A stretch of 62,666 nucleotides of DNA from Mesonia sp. (GTDB lineage Bacteria; Bacteroidota; Bacteroidia; Flavobacteriales; Flavobacteriaceae), in assembly GCA_012964435.1 (NCBI GenBank), contig DTTX01000083.1:1-62666 (forward strand), read 5' to 3'. A program made the position numbers and the translations under genes. This document shows positions 34,621-43,356 of this stretch, one piece after another; the first letter of the stretch is position 1, and each line of letters opens with the position of its first letter. The notes beneath the pieces are model-generated. The model saw only the letters and a list, made by a program, of their open reading frames with translations, did no database searches and was not told the origin of the DNA.

Positions 34621-35235
34621 ATGAAAATTTTTCAGCTCCTACTCCATTTTATTCCACTTTTAGTTTTTTCACAAAATAAGCAACTCGACCAATTTGTTAA
34701 TCTAGCAGAATATGATGATAATTTCACCTACGATATTCGATATGCGACAGAGAATAATTTTTTAAAGCAACCCATTTACGATTGCGAAAAGTGTCTATTA
34801 CTACCACAAGCTGCGGAAGCGCTCGCCAAAGCCAATAATTACTTTTGTGATTTAGGGTATCAAATTAAAATATTTGATTGCTATCGACCTTTGAGTGCTC
34901 AAAAGAAAATGTGGGAGATCTATCCCGATGCTCGTTATGTTGCCAATCCTTACACTAAAAAATCGGTACACAATCGTGGTGCTGCGGTAGATTTAACTTT
35001 AATAGATCTAAAAACAGGGAAGCAAATTGATATGGGTACATCTTATGATTACTTCGGAAAAGAGGCTCACCAAGATTTTAAAGAATTATCTGCAGAGGTT
35101 TTAGCTAATCGAAAAATGTTGCGCGAAGGTTTAGAAAAATTTGGTTTTCATATCATTAGAACTGAATGGTGGCATTACGATTATGGTAAGGCGTATAGCT
35201 ATCCTGTTTATGATATTGAATTCAGTTGTCTTTAA
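34621..35235 (+). CDS. D-alanyl-D-alanine dipeptidase (VanX/DdpX family, M15D)
   Basis: 204 residues with a signal peptide (cleavage near VFSQ, residue 17). Zinc-peptidase motifs are complete: substrate Arg in IFDCYRP (Arg89), S-V-H-x3-G-A-A-V-D (His117 and Asp124) and E-W-W-H (Glu182 catalytic, His185). Family function is hydrolysis of D-Ala-D-Ala. There are no vanH or vanA ligases here and the protein is exported, so peptidoglycan recycling (DdpX-like) is more likely than glycopeptide resistance. Starts 29 bases after a terminator. Confidence 0.92.
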   Translation: MKIFQLLLHFIPLLVFSQNKQLDQFVNLAEYDDNFTYDIRYATENNFLKQPIYDCEKCLLLPQAAEALAKANNYFCDLGYQIKIFDCYRPLSAQKKMWEIYPDARYVANPYTKKSVHNRGAAVDLTLIDLKTGKQIDMGTSYDYFGKEAHQDFKELSAEVLANRKMLREGLEKFGFHIIRTEWWHYDYGKAYSYPVYDIEFSCL

Positions 35236-35280
35236 CATTTTAGTTAAATAGCTGTTATACTTATCTATAAAGTTTAGGGC

Positions 35281-35324
35281 ATAAAAAAGACATTGTCTAT
35301 TTTTAAAATAAAAACAATGTCTTT
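35281..35324 (-). terminator. hairpin covering the yqaE start; possible antisense terminator of galE
   Basis: AAAGACATTGT (35286-35296) and ACAATGTCTTT (35314-35324) are perfect 11-base inverted repeats around a 17-base loop. The ATG of the YqaE gene (35317-35319) lies inside the right arm. On the - strand the stem is followed by TTTTTTAT (from 35288-35281), which makes a terminator for galE transcription running antisense through yqaE. On the + strand it would hide the start codon. Confidence 0.6.
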
Positions 35325-35475
35325 ACTAACAATTATTTTAAACATTATCTTACCTCCTTTAGGCGTTTTCGTAAATAAAGGTTTAGGTAAAGATTTTTTG
35401 ATCAACCTTATTTTAACCTTAATTTTTTGGCTTCCGGGAGTAATTCATGCCTTTTACGTAACTAGTAAAAGATAA
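35317..35475 (+). CDS. YqaE/Pmp3 family small membrane protein
   Basis: 52 residues from ATG 35317 (a TTG at 35293 is the only upstream alternative and would start within the hairpin's left arm). Two membrane helices: LTIILNIILPPLGVF with the family's conserved LPPLGV, then FLINLILTLIFWLPGVIHAFYV. Pmp3/YqaE proteins affect membrane potential and stress tolerance in other organisms. Its start codon is inside a perfect 11-base stem (35286-35324), so translation may be structure-controlled. The stop codon abuts the stop of the convergent galE gene with no spacer. Confidence 0.9.
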   Translation: MSLLTIILNIILPPLGVFVNKGLGKDFLINLILTLIFWLPGVIHAFYVTSKR

Positions 35476-36492
35476 TTATTTCGGTTGCTTTTGTTGCCAT
35501 TTCCAGGCACTTGCTAAAGCATCTTTCATATCAAATCTAGCTTTCCAGCCAAGATCTGAATTTGCTTTAGTAGTGTCTGCATAGGCTGCAATTACGTCTC
35601 CTTCTCTTCTAGCTACAATTTTATGCGGAAGTTTTTCACCAGCAACTTCTTCAAAAGTATTTACAACTTCAAGCACAGAATTTCCTTTACCCGTACCTAA
35701 ATTAAATACTTCATAATTTTTCTTATTGTTATTCTTTATTAGTCTTTGCAAAGCAACTACGTGAGCTTCGGCTAAATCCATCACGTGAATATAATCTCGA
35801 ATACACGTACCATCTTGTGTCGGATAATCGTCACCAAATACAGATAGTTCTGCTCTAATTCCTGCAGCAGTTTGCGTGATATACGGAATTAAATTTTGTG
35901 GAGTACCAATAGGTAATTCTCCAATTTCTGCAGTTGGATGAGCCCCAATCGGATTAAAATAACGTAATGCAATAGCTTTAAACGAGTCATTGGTTTTTGC
36001 AAAATCTCTAATGATCTCTTCTCCAATTTGCTTTGTATTTCCGTAAGGCGATTCTGCTTGCTTTACCGGAGCGTTTTCTGTAATTGGTAATTCATCTGCC
36101 TGCCCGTAAACCGTACAAGAAGAACTAAAAATAAAATTAGAAAGTTCTTTTCTTCTCATCTCTTGAAGAATATGAACCAATGTATTTATATTGTTTTCAT
36201 AATATAAAAGAGGTTTTTCAACACTTTCACCTACTGCTTTAGAAGCGGCAAAATGTATGATCCCTTCAAGGTCTAGGTGTTCTTCAAAAAATTGCTCTAC
36301 GCGTTCTTTATCTCTTAAATCTATTTTATGAAATTCCGGAGATTTATTGGTGATTTTGGTAATCCCTTCTAACACAGAGATCGTTGAATTTGATAAATTA
36401 TCGATAATAACAACTTCAAAACCTTCATTTAAAAGTGCAACAACAGTATGTGAACCAATAAAACCAAGTCCACCGGTAACTAATATTTTCAT
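35476..36492 (-). CDS. galE: UDP-glucose 4-epimerase
   Basis: 338 residues, standard GalE length. NAD-binding GGLGFIGSHTV (7-17), DNLSNS (31-36), HFAASKAVGES, catalytic Ser in FSSSCTVYG (about 123-125), Tyr150 and Lys154 in SPYGNTK, and YFNPIGAHPTAEIGE then GDDYPTQDGTCIRDYIHVMDLA are all present. Interconverts UDP-Glc and UDP-Gal; related enzymes also act on UDP-GlcNAc/GalNAc, so it could feed the Pel-like locus, though it is 19 kb away and the link is speculative. No terminator separates it from the convergent yqaE gene. Confidence 0.96.
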   Translation of the reverse strand: MKILVTGGLGFIGSHTVVALLNEGFEVVIIDNLSNSTISVLEGITKITNKSPEFHKIDLRDKERVEQFFEEHLDLEGIIHFAASKAVGESVEKPLLYYENNINTLVHILQEMRRKELSNFIFSSSCTVYGQADELPITENAPVKQAESPYGNTKQIGEEIIRDFAKTNDSFKAIALRYFNPIGAHPTAEIGELPIGTPQNLIPYITQTAAGIRAELSVFGDDYPTQDGTCIRDYIHVMDLAEAHVVALQRLIKNNNKKNYEVFNLGTGKGNSVLEVVNTFEEVAGEKLPHKIVARREGDVIAAYADTTKANSDLGWKARFDMKDALASAWKWQQKQPK

Positions 36493-36562
36493 TTATCTTA
36501 TTTTAAGATTTGTAAGTAATAGGAAAAAATAATCTTTATAAATACCTTTATTCGATTAACAA

Positions 36563-36570
36563 TAATTTTG
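36563..36570 (+). promoter_or_regulatory. candidate -7 element close to a start codon
   Basis: TAATTTTG matches TAnnTTTG; no TTG is found at the proper distance. Transcription would begin only about 4 bases before the ATG at 36579, implying a leaderless message. Confidence 0.35.
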
Positions 36571-36578
36571 TCTAAGTT

Positions 36579-37865
36579 ATGTATTCTTACCTTAAAATAA
36601 ATAAATTTTCAATATATTTTATTGTAATCATTTTTTTCAATTTTTCAGAACTTAGTGCTCAAATACATAAAAACACTTATTCATTTCGTGATAAGGTTTC
36701 TAGTGTTGTAACAAAAAATTATATCATTTTAGATTCTATAAAAGTAGGTGTTGAAAGTTACCAAACTAAATATAATTTCAATAAATTAGGAAACCTTATT
36801 AAAAAGGAAACCCACGTAGATTCTTTTAATTTCCCATTAGAATCTTCTACTTACCATTTTAATAGTTTTGACTCATTGGTTAAGGTTGAAGAAATCCTAA
36901 CCTCATTTTTAACAGAAGATGGCGAATTTATTTTTATTGAATCTATAAGTGATTTAAATATGCTCGAAAACCAAAAAATTCAAGATCATTGGCAAGATAG
37001 CATTATAACTTTTGAAAAGCGGTATGACGATAATCTACAAACTAATTACTTTTCGAGAGAATATCCTGGAGTATATGAAGCTGAAATTTTAATCTTCAAA
37101 AATTTCTATTATCCCAACCAACAGCTAAAAAAACGAGAAACTTATATAAAAAATGAAGGAGAATTAGTTTTATTAAAAACCTCTAACTATCAATATTACA
37201 GTAAATCTATCTCTTCAAAAATCACGAACAATAACGATGAATCTATAGATACAATACTTTACAAGTATAACGAGAATAATAAACTTACTAAACAAGAGTT
37301 TATTCATTTTGAATGTGAAAATTGCCCCACAAATTCTCAACATAGTATTCATTTTAAATATGATAAATCTGGAAAACTGATTGAAAAGCGATATTTTTCA
37401 AAATATTTCGAAAATGATGAAACTCCTTATGAGGTTTCTTTTATAACTTATAATAGTAACGGACAAATTTCAGAAGAAAAGAATTCTATTATTGAATATG
37501 ATACAAAATCAATAACAGAAAATACTTATGAATATCATACCAATCATCGATTAAAGAAAGAAATAGAGATAGTTAAAACCGTCGAAGATGAATATTCTAA
37601 TAATGAAAAAACAAATACTATAGAACAAAGATTATATAATTTTCAAGGAGATTTAACTTTTCATAAGCTTCAGCAAAGTTATTTTGATATGGATTTAGAA
37701 ACCTCTTTAAGTCTAAATGAAGCTCATATTGAAGAAAAAAGTTTTGAATACACCTATGATGATAACCAAAACTGGGTAACTAAAAAATCTTTTTATAGAA
37801 ACTCAAAAAATCAATTAAAATTAATTGGTTTTGAAGAAAGAGAAATTGGCTATTTTATTGATTAA
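36579..37865 (+). CDS. exported YD/RHS-like repeat protein, unknown function
   Basis: 428 residues with a signal peptide (cleavage near LSAQ, residue 28). Repeated short beta-hairpin units of the form (Y)xYNxNxKLxKxE, for example YNFNKLGNLIKKE, YKYNENNKLTKQEF, FKYDKSGKLIEKR, ITYNSNGQISEEK and YTYDDNQNWVTKK, resemble the YD/MORN-like repeats of Bacteroidota surface and lipoprotein-like proteins. No RHS toxin core, C-terminal effector or T9SS tail is present. It is probably a periplasmic or cell-surface beta-rich protein. Stands alone between galE and a DUF3817-like gene. Confidence 0.75.
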   Translation: MYSYLKINKFSIYFIVIIFFNFSELSAQIHKNTYSFRDKVSSVVTKNYIILDSIKVGVESYQTKYNFNKLGNLIKKETHVDSFNFPLESSTYHFNSFDSLVKVEEILTSFLTEDGEFIFIESISDLNMLENQKIQDHWQDSIITFEKRYDDNLQTNYFSREYPGVYEAEILIFKNFYYPNQQLKKRETYIKNEGELVLLKTSNYQYYSKSISSKITNNNDESIDTILYKYNENNKLTKQEFIHFECENCPTNSQHSIHFKYDKSGKLIEKRYFSKYFENDETPYEVSFITYNSNGQISEEKNSIIEYDTKSITENTYEYHTNHRLKKEIEIVKTVEDEYSNNEKTNTIEQRLYNFQGDLTFHKLQQSYFDMDLETSLSLNEAHIEEKSFEYTYDDNQNWVTKKSFYRNSKNQLKLIGFEEREIGYFID

Positions 37866-37916
37866 ATTCACACAAAAACTTCTTGGTTTTAATTATTTTT
37901 GCTGAAAATTTTTAAG

Positions 37917-38204
37917 ATGGATTACCAAATAAAAGCCTTTAAAATAATTAGTATTCTCGAAGCGATTTCTTTTCTTGTTCTTCTACTCATCGCAATGCCG
38001 TTAAAATACATTTGGGATACTCCAGAAATGGTGAGAATCGTCGGGATGGCACACGGAATTTTATTTGTAACGTATATTATTGGCGCCTATTTTATGTACG
38101 AAAAACTCAACTGGTCGTTTAAAACCTTAGCGATCGTTATTTTTTGTTCGGTATTACCTTTTGGGCCATTTTACGCCGATAAAAAGTATTTACCGTCTAA
38201 CTAA
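37917..38204 (+). CDS. DUF3817 family membrane protein
   Basis: 95 residues from ATG 37917; a TTG at 37899 overlaps a TATTTTTG promoter-like element (37894-37901) and is rejected. Three membrane segments with the family pattern: FKIISILEAISFLVLLLIAMPLKY, MVRIVGMAHGILFVTYIIGAYFMY and the C-terminal FCSVLPFGPFYADKK. These are the conserved EG/AE..S, HG and PFGPF blocks of DUF3817. Function unknown. Overlaps the convergent thioesterase gene by 4 bases. Confidence 0.85.
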   Translation: MDYQIKAFKIISILEAISFLVLLLIAMPLKYIWDTPEMVRIVGMAHGILFVTYIIGAYFMYEKLNWSFKTLAIVIFCSVLPFGPFYADKKYLPSN

Positions 38205-38599
38205 TTTTCATCGTCGGCTAAACGGTCTTTTACAAACTCTACTTTAGTTTTACCATGTGGTTTGGCTTTTCCTTCTTCGTCTAAGCTTACCATGACGATT
38301 TTGTCGACTTTAATAATTGGTTTACGAGTCATTTTGTTTCGCACTTCGCATTTTAAGGTTAACGATGCTGTACCAAATTTTAGCACTTCAATACCAATTT
38401 CTACAATATCACCTTGTTTTGCAGAACTCTGAAAATCGATCTCACTCATATATTTCGTTACCGTTTTCTGGTTTTCTAACTGAATAATTGAGTATAAAGC
38501 GGCTTCTTCATCGATCCATTCTAACAAACGACCTCCAAATAAAGTTCCGTTAGGATTTAAATCTTCGGGTTTTACCCATTTTCTCGTGTGAAATCTCAT
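38201..38599 (-). CDS. acyl-CoA thioesterase, hotdog fold (YciA-like)
   Basis: 132 residues. The hotdog helix segment NPNGTLFGGRLLEWIDEEAAL contains the N-x-x-G-x-L-F-G-G motif and the catalytic Asp of the YciA/BFIT class; YMSEIDFQSSAKQGDIVEIG follows. Hydrolyses acyl-CoA esters; the chain-length preference cannot be told. The acidic tail (RLADDEN) lies in the 4-base overlap region with the convergent DUF3817 gene. Confidence 0.9.
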   Translation of the reverse strand: MRFHTRKWVKPEDLNPNGTLFGGRLLEWIDEEAALYSIIQLENQKTVTKYMSEIDFQSSAKQGDIVEIGIEVLKFGTASLTLKCEVRNKMTRKPIIKVDKIVMVSLDEEGKAKPHGKTKVEFVKDRLADDEN

Positions 38600-38664
38600 A
38601 TTTTTTATGGTAAAGTTAGCTGTTTTTAAGCTGAAATAACTTCAAATTGAATTAAGAAAAACTA

Positions 38665-39084
38665 TCAAGTTATTTGTAATTTCTCTAAGGCGTCGTTGAT
38701 GATTTTGTGATGATCAAAAGCAAGTTCTGTAAGTTCATCTAATAAAACCCACTGTGCTTCTTCTGCATCGTCACTTCCTTTAATTTCTTTTCGTTGCTGA
38801 AGTTTTCTCGTAAAAGCGATCGATAAAGTTCTTCCTCGAGGATCACGATCTATTTCATCGTAAATACCAACTTGCTGCATTTCTTTTAGTTGCAGTCCCG
38901 TTTCTTCTTCCAACTCTCGCAAACATCCGGTATGCAACAATTCATCTTCTTCTAAAAAACCACCAGGTAAAGCCCATTTGCCTTGATAAGGATCGTTTTT
39001 TCGTTTGATCACCAACAAGTATAAATGTTCATTATCTTCAGCAAAAACAACCGCATCTACAGTAATCGCAAGGTCTTGTTTCAT
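38665..39084 (-). CDS. Nudix hydrolase
   Basis: 139 residues from ATG 39084, whose ATGA overlaps the stop of the upstream DUF72 gene; longer in-frame starts would run inside that gene. The Nudix box reads G-G-F-L-E-E-D-E-L-L-H-T-G-C-L-R-E-L-E-E-E-T-G-L, matching Gx5Ex7REUxEExGU. Preceded by YQGKWALPGGFL. Substrate is a nucleoside diphosphate derivative of unknown kind; ADP-ribose-type members share this length. Last gene of the pgpH-DUF72-Nudix operon. Confidence 0.92.
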   Translation of the reverse strand: MKQDLAITVDAVVFAEDNEHLYLLVIKRKNDPYQGKWALPGGFLEEDELLHTGCLRELEEETGLQLKEMQQVGIYDEIDRDPRGRTLSIAFTRKLQQRKEIKGSDDAEEAQWVLLDELTELAFDHHKIINDALEKLQIT

Positions 39085-39956
39085 TTGCTCAAGGTTTGTG
39101 GTATTTTGATCGATAAACCAAAACGTTCGTTCATTTTTTTGATGAAGTGAGCCGAAAGTAACGGTGAGGCTTCTTCTAGGTTTTGATGCACAAAAAAGTA
39201 TACGTTTTTTAATCCTCGCTCGTACCAATCTTCTAACCGATCGACCCAATCGTCTAAGCGTGTATAATCTGAATCATGGTTTGCGCCGTTATAACGAATA
39301 AAAGTGGTGTCGCTGGTTAAGCGCATATGCAATAAATCTCGTCTTCCCGCGCTATCGGTAATTACATTGGCAATATTGTATTCTTTTAATATTGAATTTA
39401 ATTCGTCACTCACAGCTTCATCCTGATGCCAATCTTGATGGCGGACTTCAAAAGCGAGCGGAATTTCACGTGGCCATTTTTTGAAAAACTCCGGTAAACG
39501 CTCCATCCATTTAGGTTGAAAGTTCTCTGGCATTTGCAGAAAAACCATTCCTAATTTTTGCTCTAAACCTAATAAATTTGCAGTATAATCGGTCACTAAT
39601 TCGTCGGCGTTCGCCAAACGTTTAATGTGACTAATAAGTCGAGGTACTTTAGGGAAAAACTTAAAATCTTCGCCCGTTTTATCTCTCCAGTTTTGAAATT
39701 GCTCTACCGGCCACATTCGGTAAAATGTAGCATTTAACTCGATACTATTAAATTGGGTTGAATAATAAGTCAGCTCTTCTTTAGTACCTCGCGGATAAAA
39801 GTTTTTCAAGTCTTTACGATTCCACTTAGCACAACCAATACTTACGTTATTAAAAGATTGAGGCGCAAAATTTTGAAGTACTTCTTTTGTTTGCGGGTGA
39901 TCTGGCGGAAGCGTAAAATCGATACTTCCGGGATCTTCTACTTTTCCAAATTTCAT
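39081..39956 (-). CDS. DUF72 (YecE) family protein
   Basis: 291 residues, TIM-barrel-like. Family blocks: IGCAKWNRKDLKNFYPRG, YSTQFNSIELNATFYRMW, FKFFPKVPRLISHIKRL, LGMVFLQMPENFQPK, IPLAFEVRHQDWH, and FIRYNGANHDSDYTRLDDW with VYFFVHQNLEE. Function is not established for the family. Between the PgpH gene (23 bases upstream) and the Nudix gene (4-base overlap), so co-transcribed with both. Confidence 0.9.
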   Translation of the reverse strand: MKFGKVEDPGSIDFTLPPDHPQTKEVLQNFAPQSFNNVSIGCAKWNRKDLKNFYPRGTKEELTYYSTQFNSIELNATFYRMWPVEQFQNWRDKTGEDFKFFPKVPRLISHIKRLANADELVTDYTANLLGLEQKLGMVFLQMPENFQPKWMERLPEFFKKWPREIPLAFEVRHQDWHQDEAVSDELNSILKEYNIANVITDSAGRRDLLHMRLTSDTTFIRYNGANHDSDYTRLDDWVDRLEDWYERGLKNVYFFVHQNLEEASPLLSAHFIKKMNERFGLSIKIPQTLSK

Positions 39957-39979
39957 AACAGATTGGTTTAAATTGAAGC

Positions 39980-42037
39980 TTATTCTGGATATTCAATTCG
40001 AAGATGATAAATGTTTTTCAACTTTCGTTTTAAAACTTTCTTAATTATCTGAATTTCTTTAAAGGTAATATCGGCATTTAAAAACTGACCTTCATCCATC
40101 TGTTTATCGATAATTTTTTCTACAAAATTATCGATAAGCGTTGCGGTAGGTTCTTTTAAACTTTTGCTCGCAGCTTCAACACTATCACTCATCATTAAAA
40201 TGGCGGTTTCTTTACTAAAAGGCTCTGGCCCCGGATATCTAAAATCTTCCGGATTCATTTCTTCATCGGTACCTTCTAAACGTTGCTTTTCTTTCTTATA
40301 AAAATAGAAAACCAAACTCGTCCCGTGATGCGTTCGTATAAAATCGATCAAACGATCGGGCAAGTTGTGTTTTTTCGCAATTTCAATTCCGTGAATTACG
40401 TGATTAATTATAATTCTGGCACTTTCTTTAGGTTCTAACTCGTCGTGCGGATTAACTGAAGTGGTCTGATTTTCAGTAAAAAAAGTAGGATTCGACATTT
40501 TTCCTACATCGTGATATAAAGCTCCAACTCGCACTAACATCGAATTGGCTCCAATCTCATTAGCGGCAGCTTCGGCTAAATTTGCCACATTTAAACTATG
40601 GTGAAAAGTTCCCGGTGCTTTGTTCGAAAGTTCTTTTAATAATTTTGAATTGGTATCAGACAACTCTAACAACGACATATCTGAAACTAAGGCAAATAAC
40701 TTCTCGTAAGCGTAAATTAAAGGTTGCACAAAAAGCGTTGCAAAACCGCCAATCAAGAAAATGATGAAGGTTTCGTAATTAATTTCGCTTAAATCTCCTT
40801 CTTGAATGATCGTAAACGAAAAATAGGCAAAAATATAAATTGCCGTAATTTGCCCAACACTTACGAATAGATTAGCACGTTTATATAATTCTGAAACCGT
40901 TAAAATAGTAACGATACCGCCAATAATTTGCAAGAACATATACTCATAGCTGTTCGGTACAATAAAACCTAAAATAAGTACGGTAATTACGTGAGCAAAT
41001 AGACCTAATCGCGCATCGAAAAAGGCCTTTAACGTAAGCGGTAAAATACAAAGCGGAACAACGTAAACGTATTTCACATTGAATTTCATTACGCCAACCG
41101 TCATTAAAACAGCCAACAGAATATTGAAAAATATAAAGGTAACCTTGGTATTGTTATCGAATATATCTGATCTGTATTTTTTAATAAATAAAAACAGCAT
41201 CAATAAAGCTAAAGAAACCAATAATACATAACCGAAAACCACCACATAATAACTGGAACTTGACCAAACTTTAGACTCGTATTCTTTTTTAAGTGAATTT
41301 AAAATGCCGAGTTTATTCCCATCGATCACTTCTCCTCTAGCGATAATTCGAGAACCTTGGTTGACGATTCCTCGGGTATAAGAGATAGCATTTAATTTAG
41401 ATTGAAGATCTTGTCGGGTTAACTCTTCATTTAAACTTACGTTAGGTTGTACAATGTCAAAAAATAATTCGGTCAACGGATTTTCATATTTCTGTAAGCC
41501 TGCAATTTCAATTTTACTATTAATGTAAGAGCGCAGACCGTCTTGTTTTACAATACTGCTGTAAACTACTTCTTCTGCCTCATTTCCTTTCATTAAATAG
41601 ACAATTCTACTCGATTTAAAAGGCTTTATTTCTTGAAGTAAACCGTCTTTGTATAAATCGTCTAAAGTTCTTCGTGTGAATTTTATTAATCGTACGCCAT
41701 CACGATCGATAATACTATCAGAAAACACTGAATTTATTTCAGCATCGAGAGAATTGGTAACTTGTTTAGGGATGTCTTCGTTAAAATCGTAGTAAGGCGT
41801 ATGCTTGTTGCGAATCTCTTCTTTTTCTTCAGCAATTTCATCTTCAGATTTTAAAATCGCAAAATCAAAAGGCGCGTATAAATTCTCGTATTGCCAAGGT
41901 TGCCCTTTAGAATATTCATACTTAAATTTACTTCCCTTCGGAAACAAATACACGATAATGGCCGTGGTTAATAAATAAAGAAAAACCTTATAAATTAAAG
42001 CCTGATTCTTATAAATACTATTAACGAAGTTGCTCAT
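39980..42037 (-). CDS. pgpH: 7TM-HD phosphohydrolase, PgpH-type c-di-AMP phosphodiesterase
   Basis: 685 residues. One N-terminal membrane helix precedes an extracytoplasmic 7TMR-HDED domain (about 40-270), then seven helices (about 270-450) and a cytosolic HD domain. HD residues are complete: H-H-S-L-N-V (about 476), GALYHDVGKMSNP, HVIHGIEIAKKH and IRTHHGTS. This architecture is that of PgpH, which cleaves cyclic di-AMP in Listeria and other bacteria; activity here is inferred. It implies c-di-AMP signalling, though no diadenylate cyclase lies in the window. First gene of a three-gene - strand operon. Confidence 0.9.
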   Translation of the reverse strand: MSNFVNSIYKNQALIYKVFLYLLTTAIIVYLFPKGSKFKYEYSKGQPWQYENLYAPFDFAILKSEDEIAEEKEEIRNKHTPYYDFNEDIPKQVTNSLDAEINSVFSDSIIDRDGVRLIKFTRRTLDDLYKDGLLQEIKPFKSSRIVYLMKGNEAEEVVYSSIVKQDGLRSYINSKIEIAGLQKYENPLTELFFDIVQPNVSLNEELTRQDLQSKLNAISYTRGIVNQGSRIIARGEVIDGNKLGILNSLKKEYESKVWSSSSYYVVVFGYVLLVSLALLMLFLFIKKYRSDIFDNNTKVTFIFFNILLAVLMTVGVMKFNVKYVYVVPLCILPLTLKAFFDARLGLFAHVITVLILGFIVPNSYEYMFLQIIGGIVTILTVSELYKRANLFVSVGQITAIYIFAYFSFTIIQEGDLSEINYETFIIFLIGGFATLFVQPLIYAYEKLFALVSDMSLLELSDTNSKLLKELSNKAPGTFHHSLNVANLAEAAANEIGANSMLVRVGALYHDVGKMSNPTFFTENQTTSVNPHDELEPKESARIIINHVIHGIEIAKKHNLPDRLIDFIRTHHGTSLVFYFYKKEKQRLEGTDEEMNPEDFRYPGPEPFSKETAILMMSDSVEAASKSLKEPTATLIDNFVEKIIDKQMDEGQFLNADITFKEIQIIKKVLKRKLKNIYHLRIEYPE

Positions 42038-42153
42038 AAATTTTTATTCGAAATCAAATGTAGTAAAAAGTTAAAAGCTAACCTCTAAACCAATCGTCTG
42101 TTCTGCTTAAAATTATTAAATTCGTAAAAAATAAAAACAAAAATTAAGAAATA

Positions 42154-43332
42154 ATGAATAAAGAAGTAGTTATTGTAAGTGCTGCAAGAACGCCAATAGG
42201 TAGTTTTTTAGGGAGTTTATCTACTATTCCTGCTACTCAATTAGGAGCTGTAGCGATAAAAGGAGCCTTAGAAAAAATTAATTTAAAGCCTGAATTAGTA
42301 CAAGAAGTATTAATGGGTAATGTGGTGCAAGCCGGTGTTGGGCAAGCTCCTGCGAGACAAGCTGCGCTAGGTGCAGGAATCCCAGACAGTGTTCCTTGTA
42401 CAACGGTAAATAAAGTATGTTCTTCAGGATTAAAAGCGGTGATGCAAGGCGCGCAAGCAATTGCCTTAGGTGATGCCGATATTATTGTTGCCGGTGGTAT
42501 GGAAAATATGAGTTTGATCCCACATTACATGCATTTAAGAAACGGACAAAAATTTGGTCCGAAAACGATGGAAGACGGGATGCAAAAAGATGGCTTGGTC
42601 GATGCTTACGATCATCAAGCGATGGGAGTTTCTGCCGATTTATGTGCAAAAGAACACGGTTTCTCTCGTGAAGAGCAAGATCAATTTGCGATTAAATCTT
42701 ACGAGCGTTCTAAAAAAGCTTGGGATGAAGGAAAATTTGATAATGAAGTAGTTCCTGTGGAAGTCCCTCAACGTCGTGGCGAGCCGGTTGTGGTAAGCCA
42801 AGATGAAGAATTTAAGAACATCAAAATGGATAAGATTCCGCAATTACGCGCCGCTTTCACCAAAGAAGGAACCGTTACTGCTGCAAATGCTTCCACCATT
42901 AATGATGGTGCCGGAGCGGTTGTGCTTATGAGTAAAGAAAAAGCAGACGAGTTAGGTTTAACTCCGTTAGCAACGATTAAAAGTTATGCCGATGCTGCGC
43001 AAGAGCCTAAATGGTTTACCACAGCACCTTCTAAAGCTTTACCAAAAGCTATCGCAAAAGCAGGAATTGCCATTGATGATGTAGATTATTTTGAATTTAA
43101 CGAAGCTTTTTCTGTAGTTGGCCTAGCAAATATGAAAATTTTGGGATTATCAGACGAGAATGTAAATGTAAATGGTGGCGCAGTTTCACTTGGGCATCCG
43201 CTTGGTTGTTCGGGAGTTAGGATCTTAATTACACTTATGAATGTGCTTCAACAAAACAACGCAAAAGTAGGTGCTGCTGCAATTTGTAACGGAGGTGGTG
43301 GCGCATCTGCAATGATTATTGAAAGAAATTAA
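42154..43332 (+). CDS. acetyl-CoA C-acetyltransferase (thiolase)
   Basis: 392 residues, standard thiolase length. Nucleophile Cys89 in NKVCSSGLKAVMQGAQ, His in NVNGGAVSLGHPLGCSG and second Cys in CNGGGGASAMIIER complete the active site. Catalyses reversible condensation of two acetyl-CoA or beta-oxidative cleavage; the short-chain AtoB type is suggested by overall similarity. No other beta-oxidation or mevalonate genes are adjacent. Confidence 0.95.
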   Translation: MNKEVVIVSAARTPIGSFLGSLSTIPATQLGAVAIKGALEKINLKPELVQEVLMGNVVQAGVGQAPARQAALGAGIPDSVPCTTVNKVCSSGLKAVMQGAQAIALGDADIIVAGGMENMSLIPHYMHLRNGQKFGPKTMEDGMQKDGLVDAYDHQAMGVSADLCAKEHGFSREEQDQFAIKSYERSKKAWDEGKFDNEVVPVEVPQRRGEPVVVSQDEEFKNIKMDKIPQLRAAFTKEGTVTAANASTINDGAGAVVLMSKEKADELGLTPLATIKSYADAAQEPKWFTTAPSKALPKAIAKAGIAIDDVDYFEFNEAFSVVGLANMKILGLSDENVNVNGGAVSLGHPLGCSGVRILITLMNVLQQNNAKVGAAAICNGGGGASAMIIERN

Positions 43333-43340
43333 TATTTTTG
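43333..43340 (+). promoter_or_regulatory. candidate -7 element upstream of the NlpC/P60 gene
   Basis: TATTTTTG matches TAnnTTTG and starts one base after the thiolase stop; no well-spaced TTG is seen. It would start transcription about 12 bases before ATG 43357. Confidence 0.35.
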
Positions 43341-43356
43341 CAGGAAAATTGATTTC

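Noticed and set aside
34621-35235. Vancomycin-resistance vanX gene
   Set aside because: No vanH/vanA/vanS/vanR neighbours, and the protein is exported; a DdpX-type recycling enzyme is more likely.
36579-37865. RHS toxin
   Set aside because: Only weak YD-like repeats; no RHS core motif, no variable C-terminal toxin domain, and no immunity gene next to it.
39085-39249. N-terminal extension of the Nudix protein
   Set aside because: It is out of frame within the DUF72 gene; the ATGA overlap at 39084 is the natural start.
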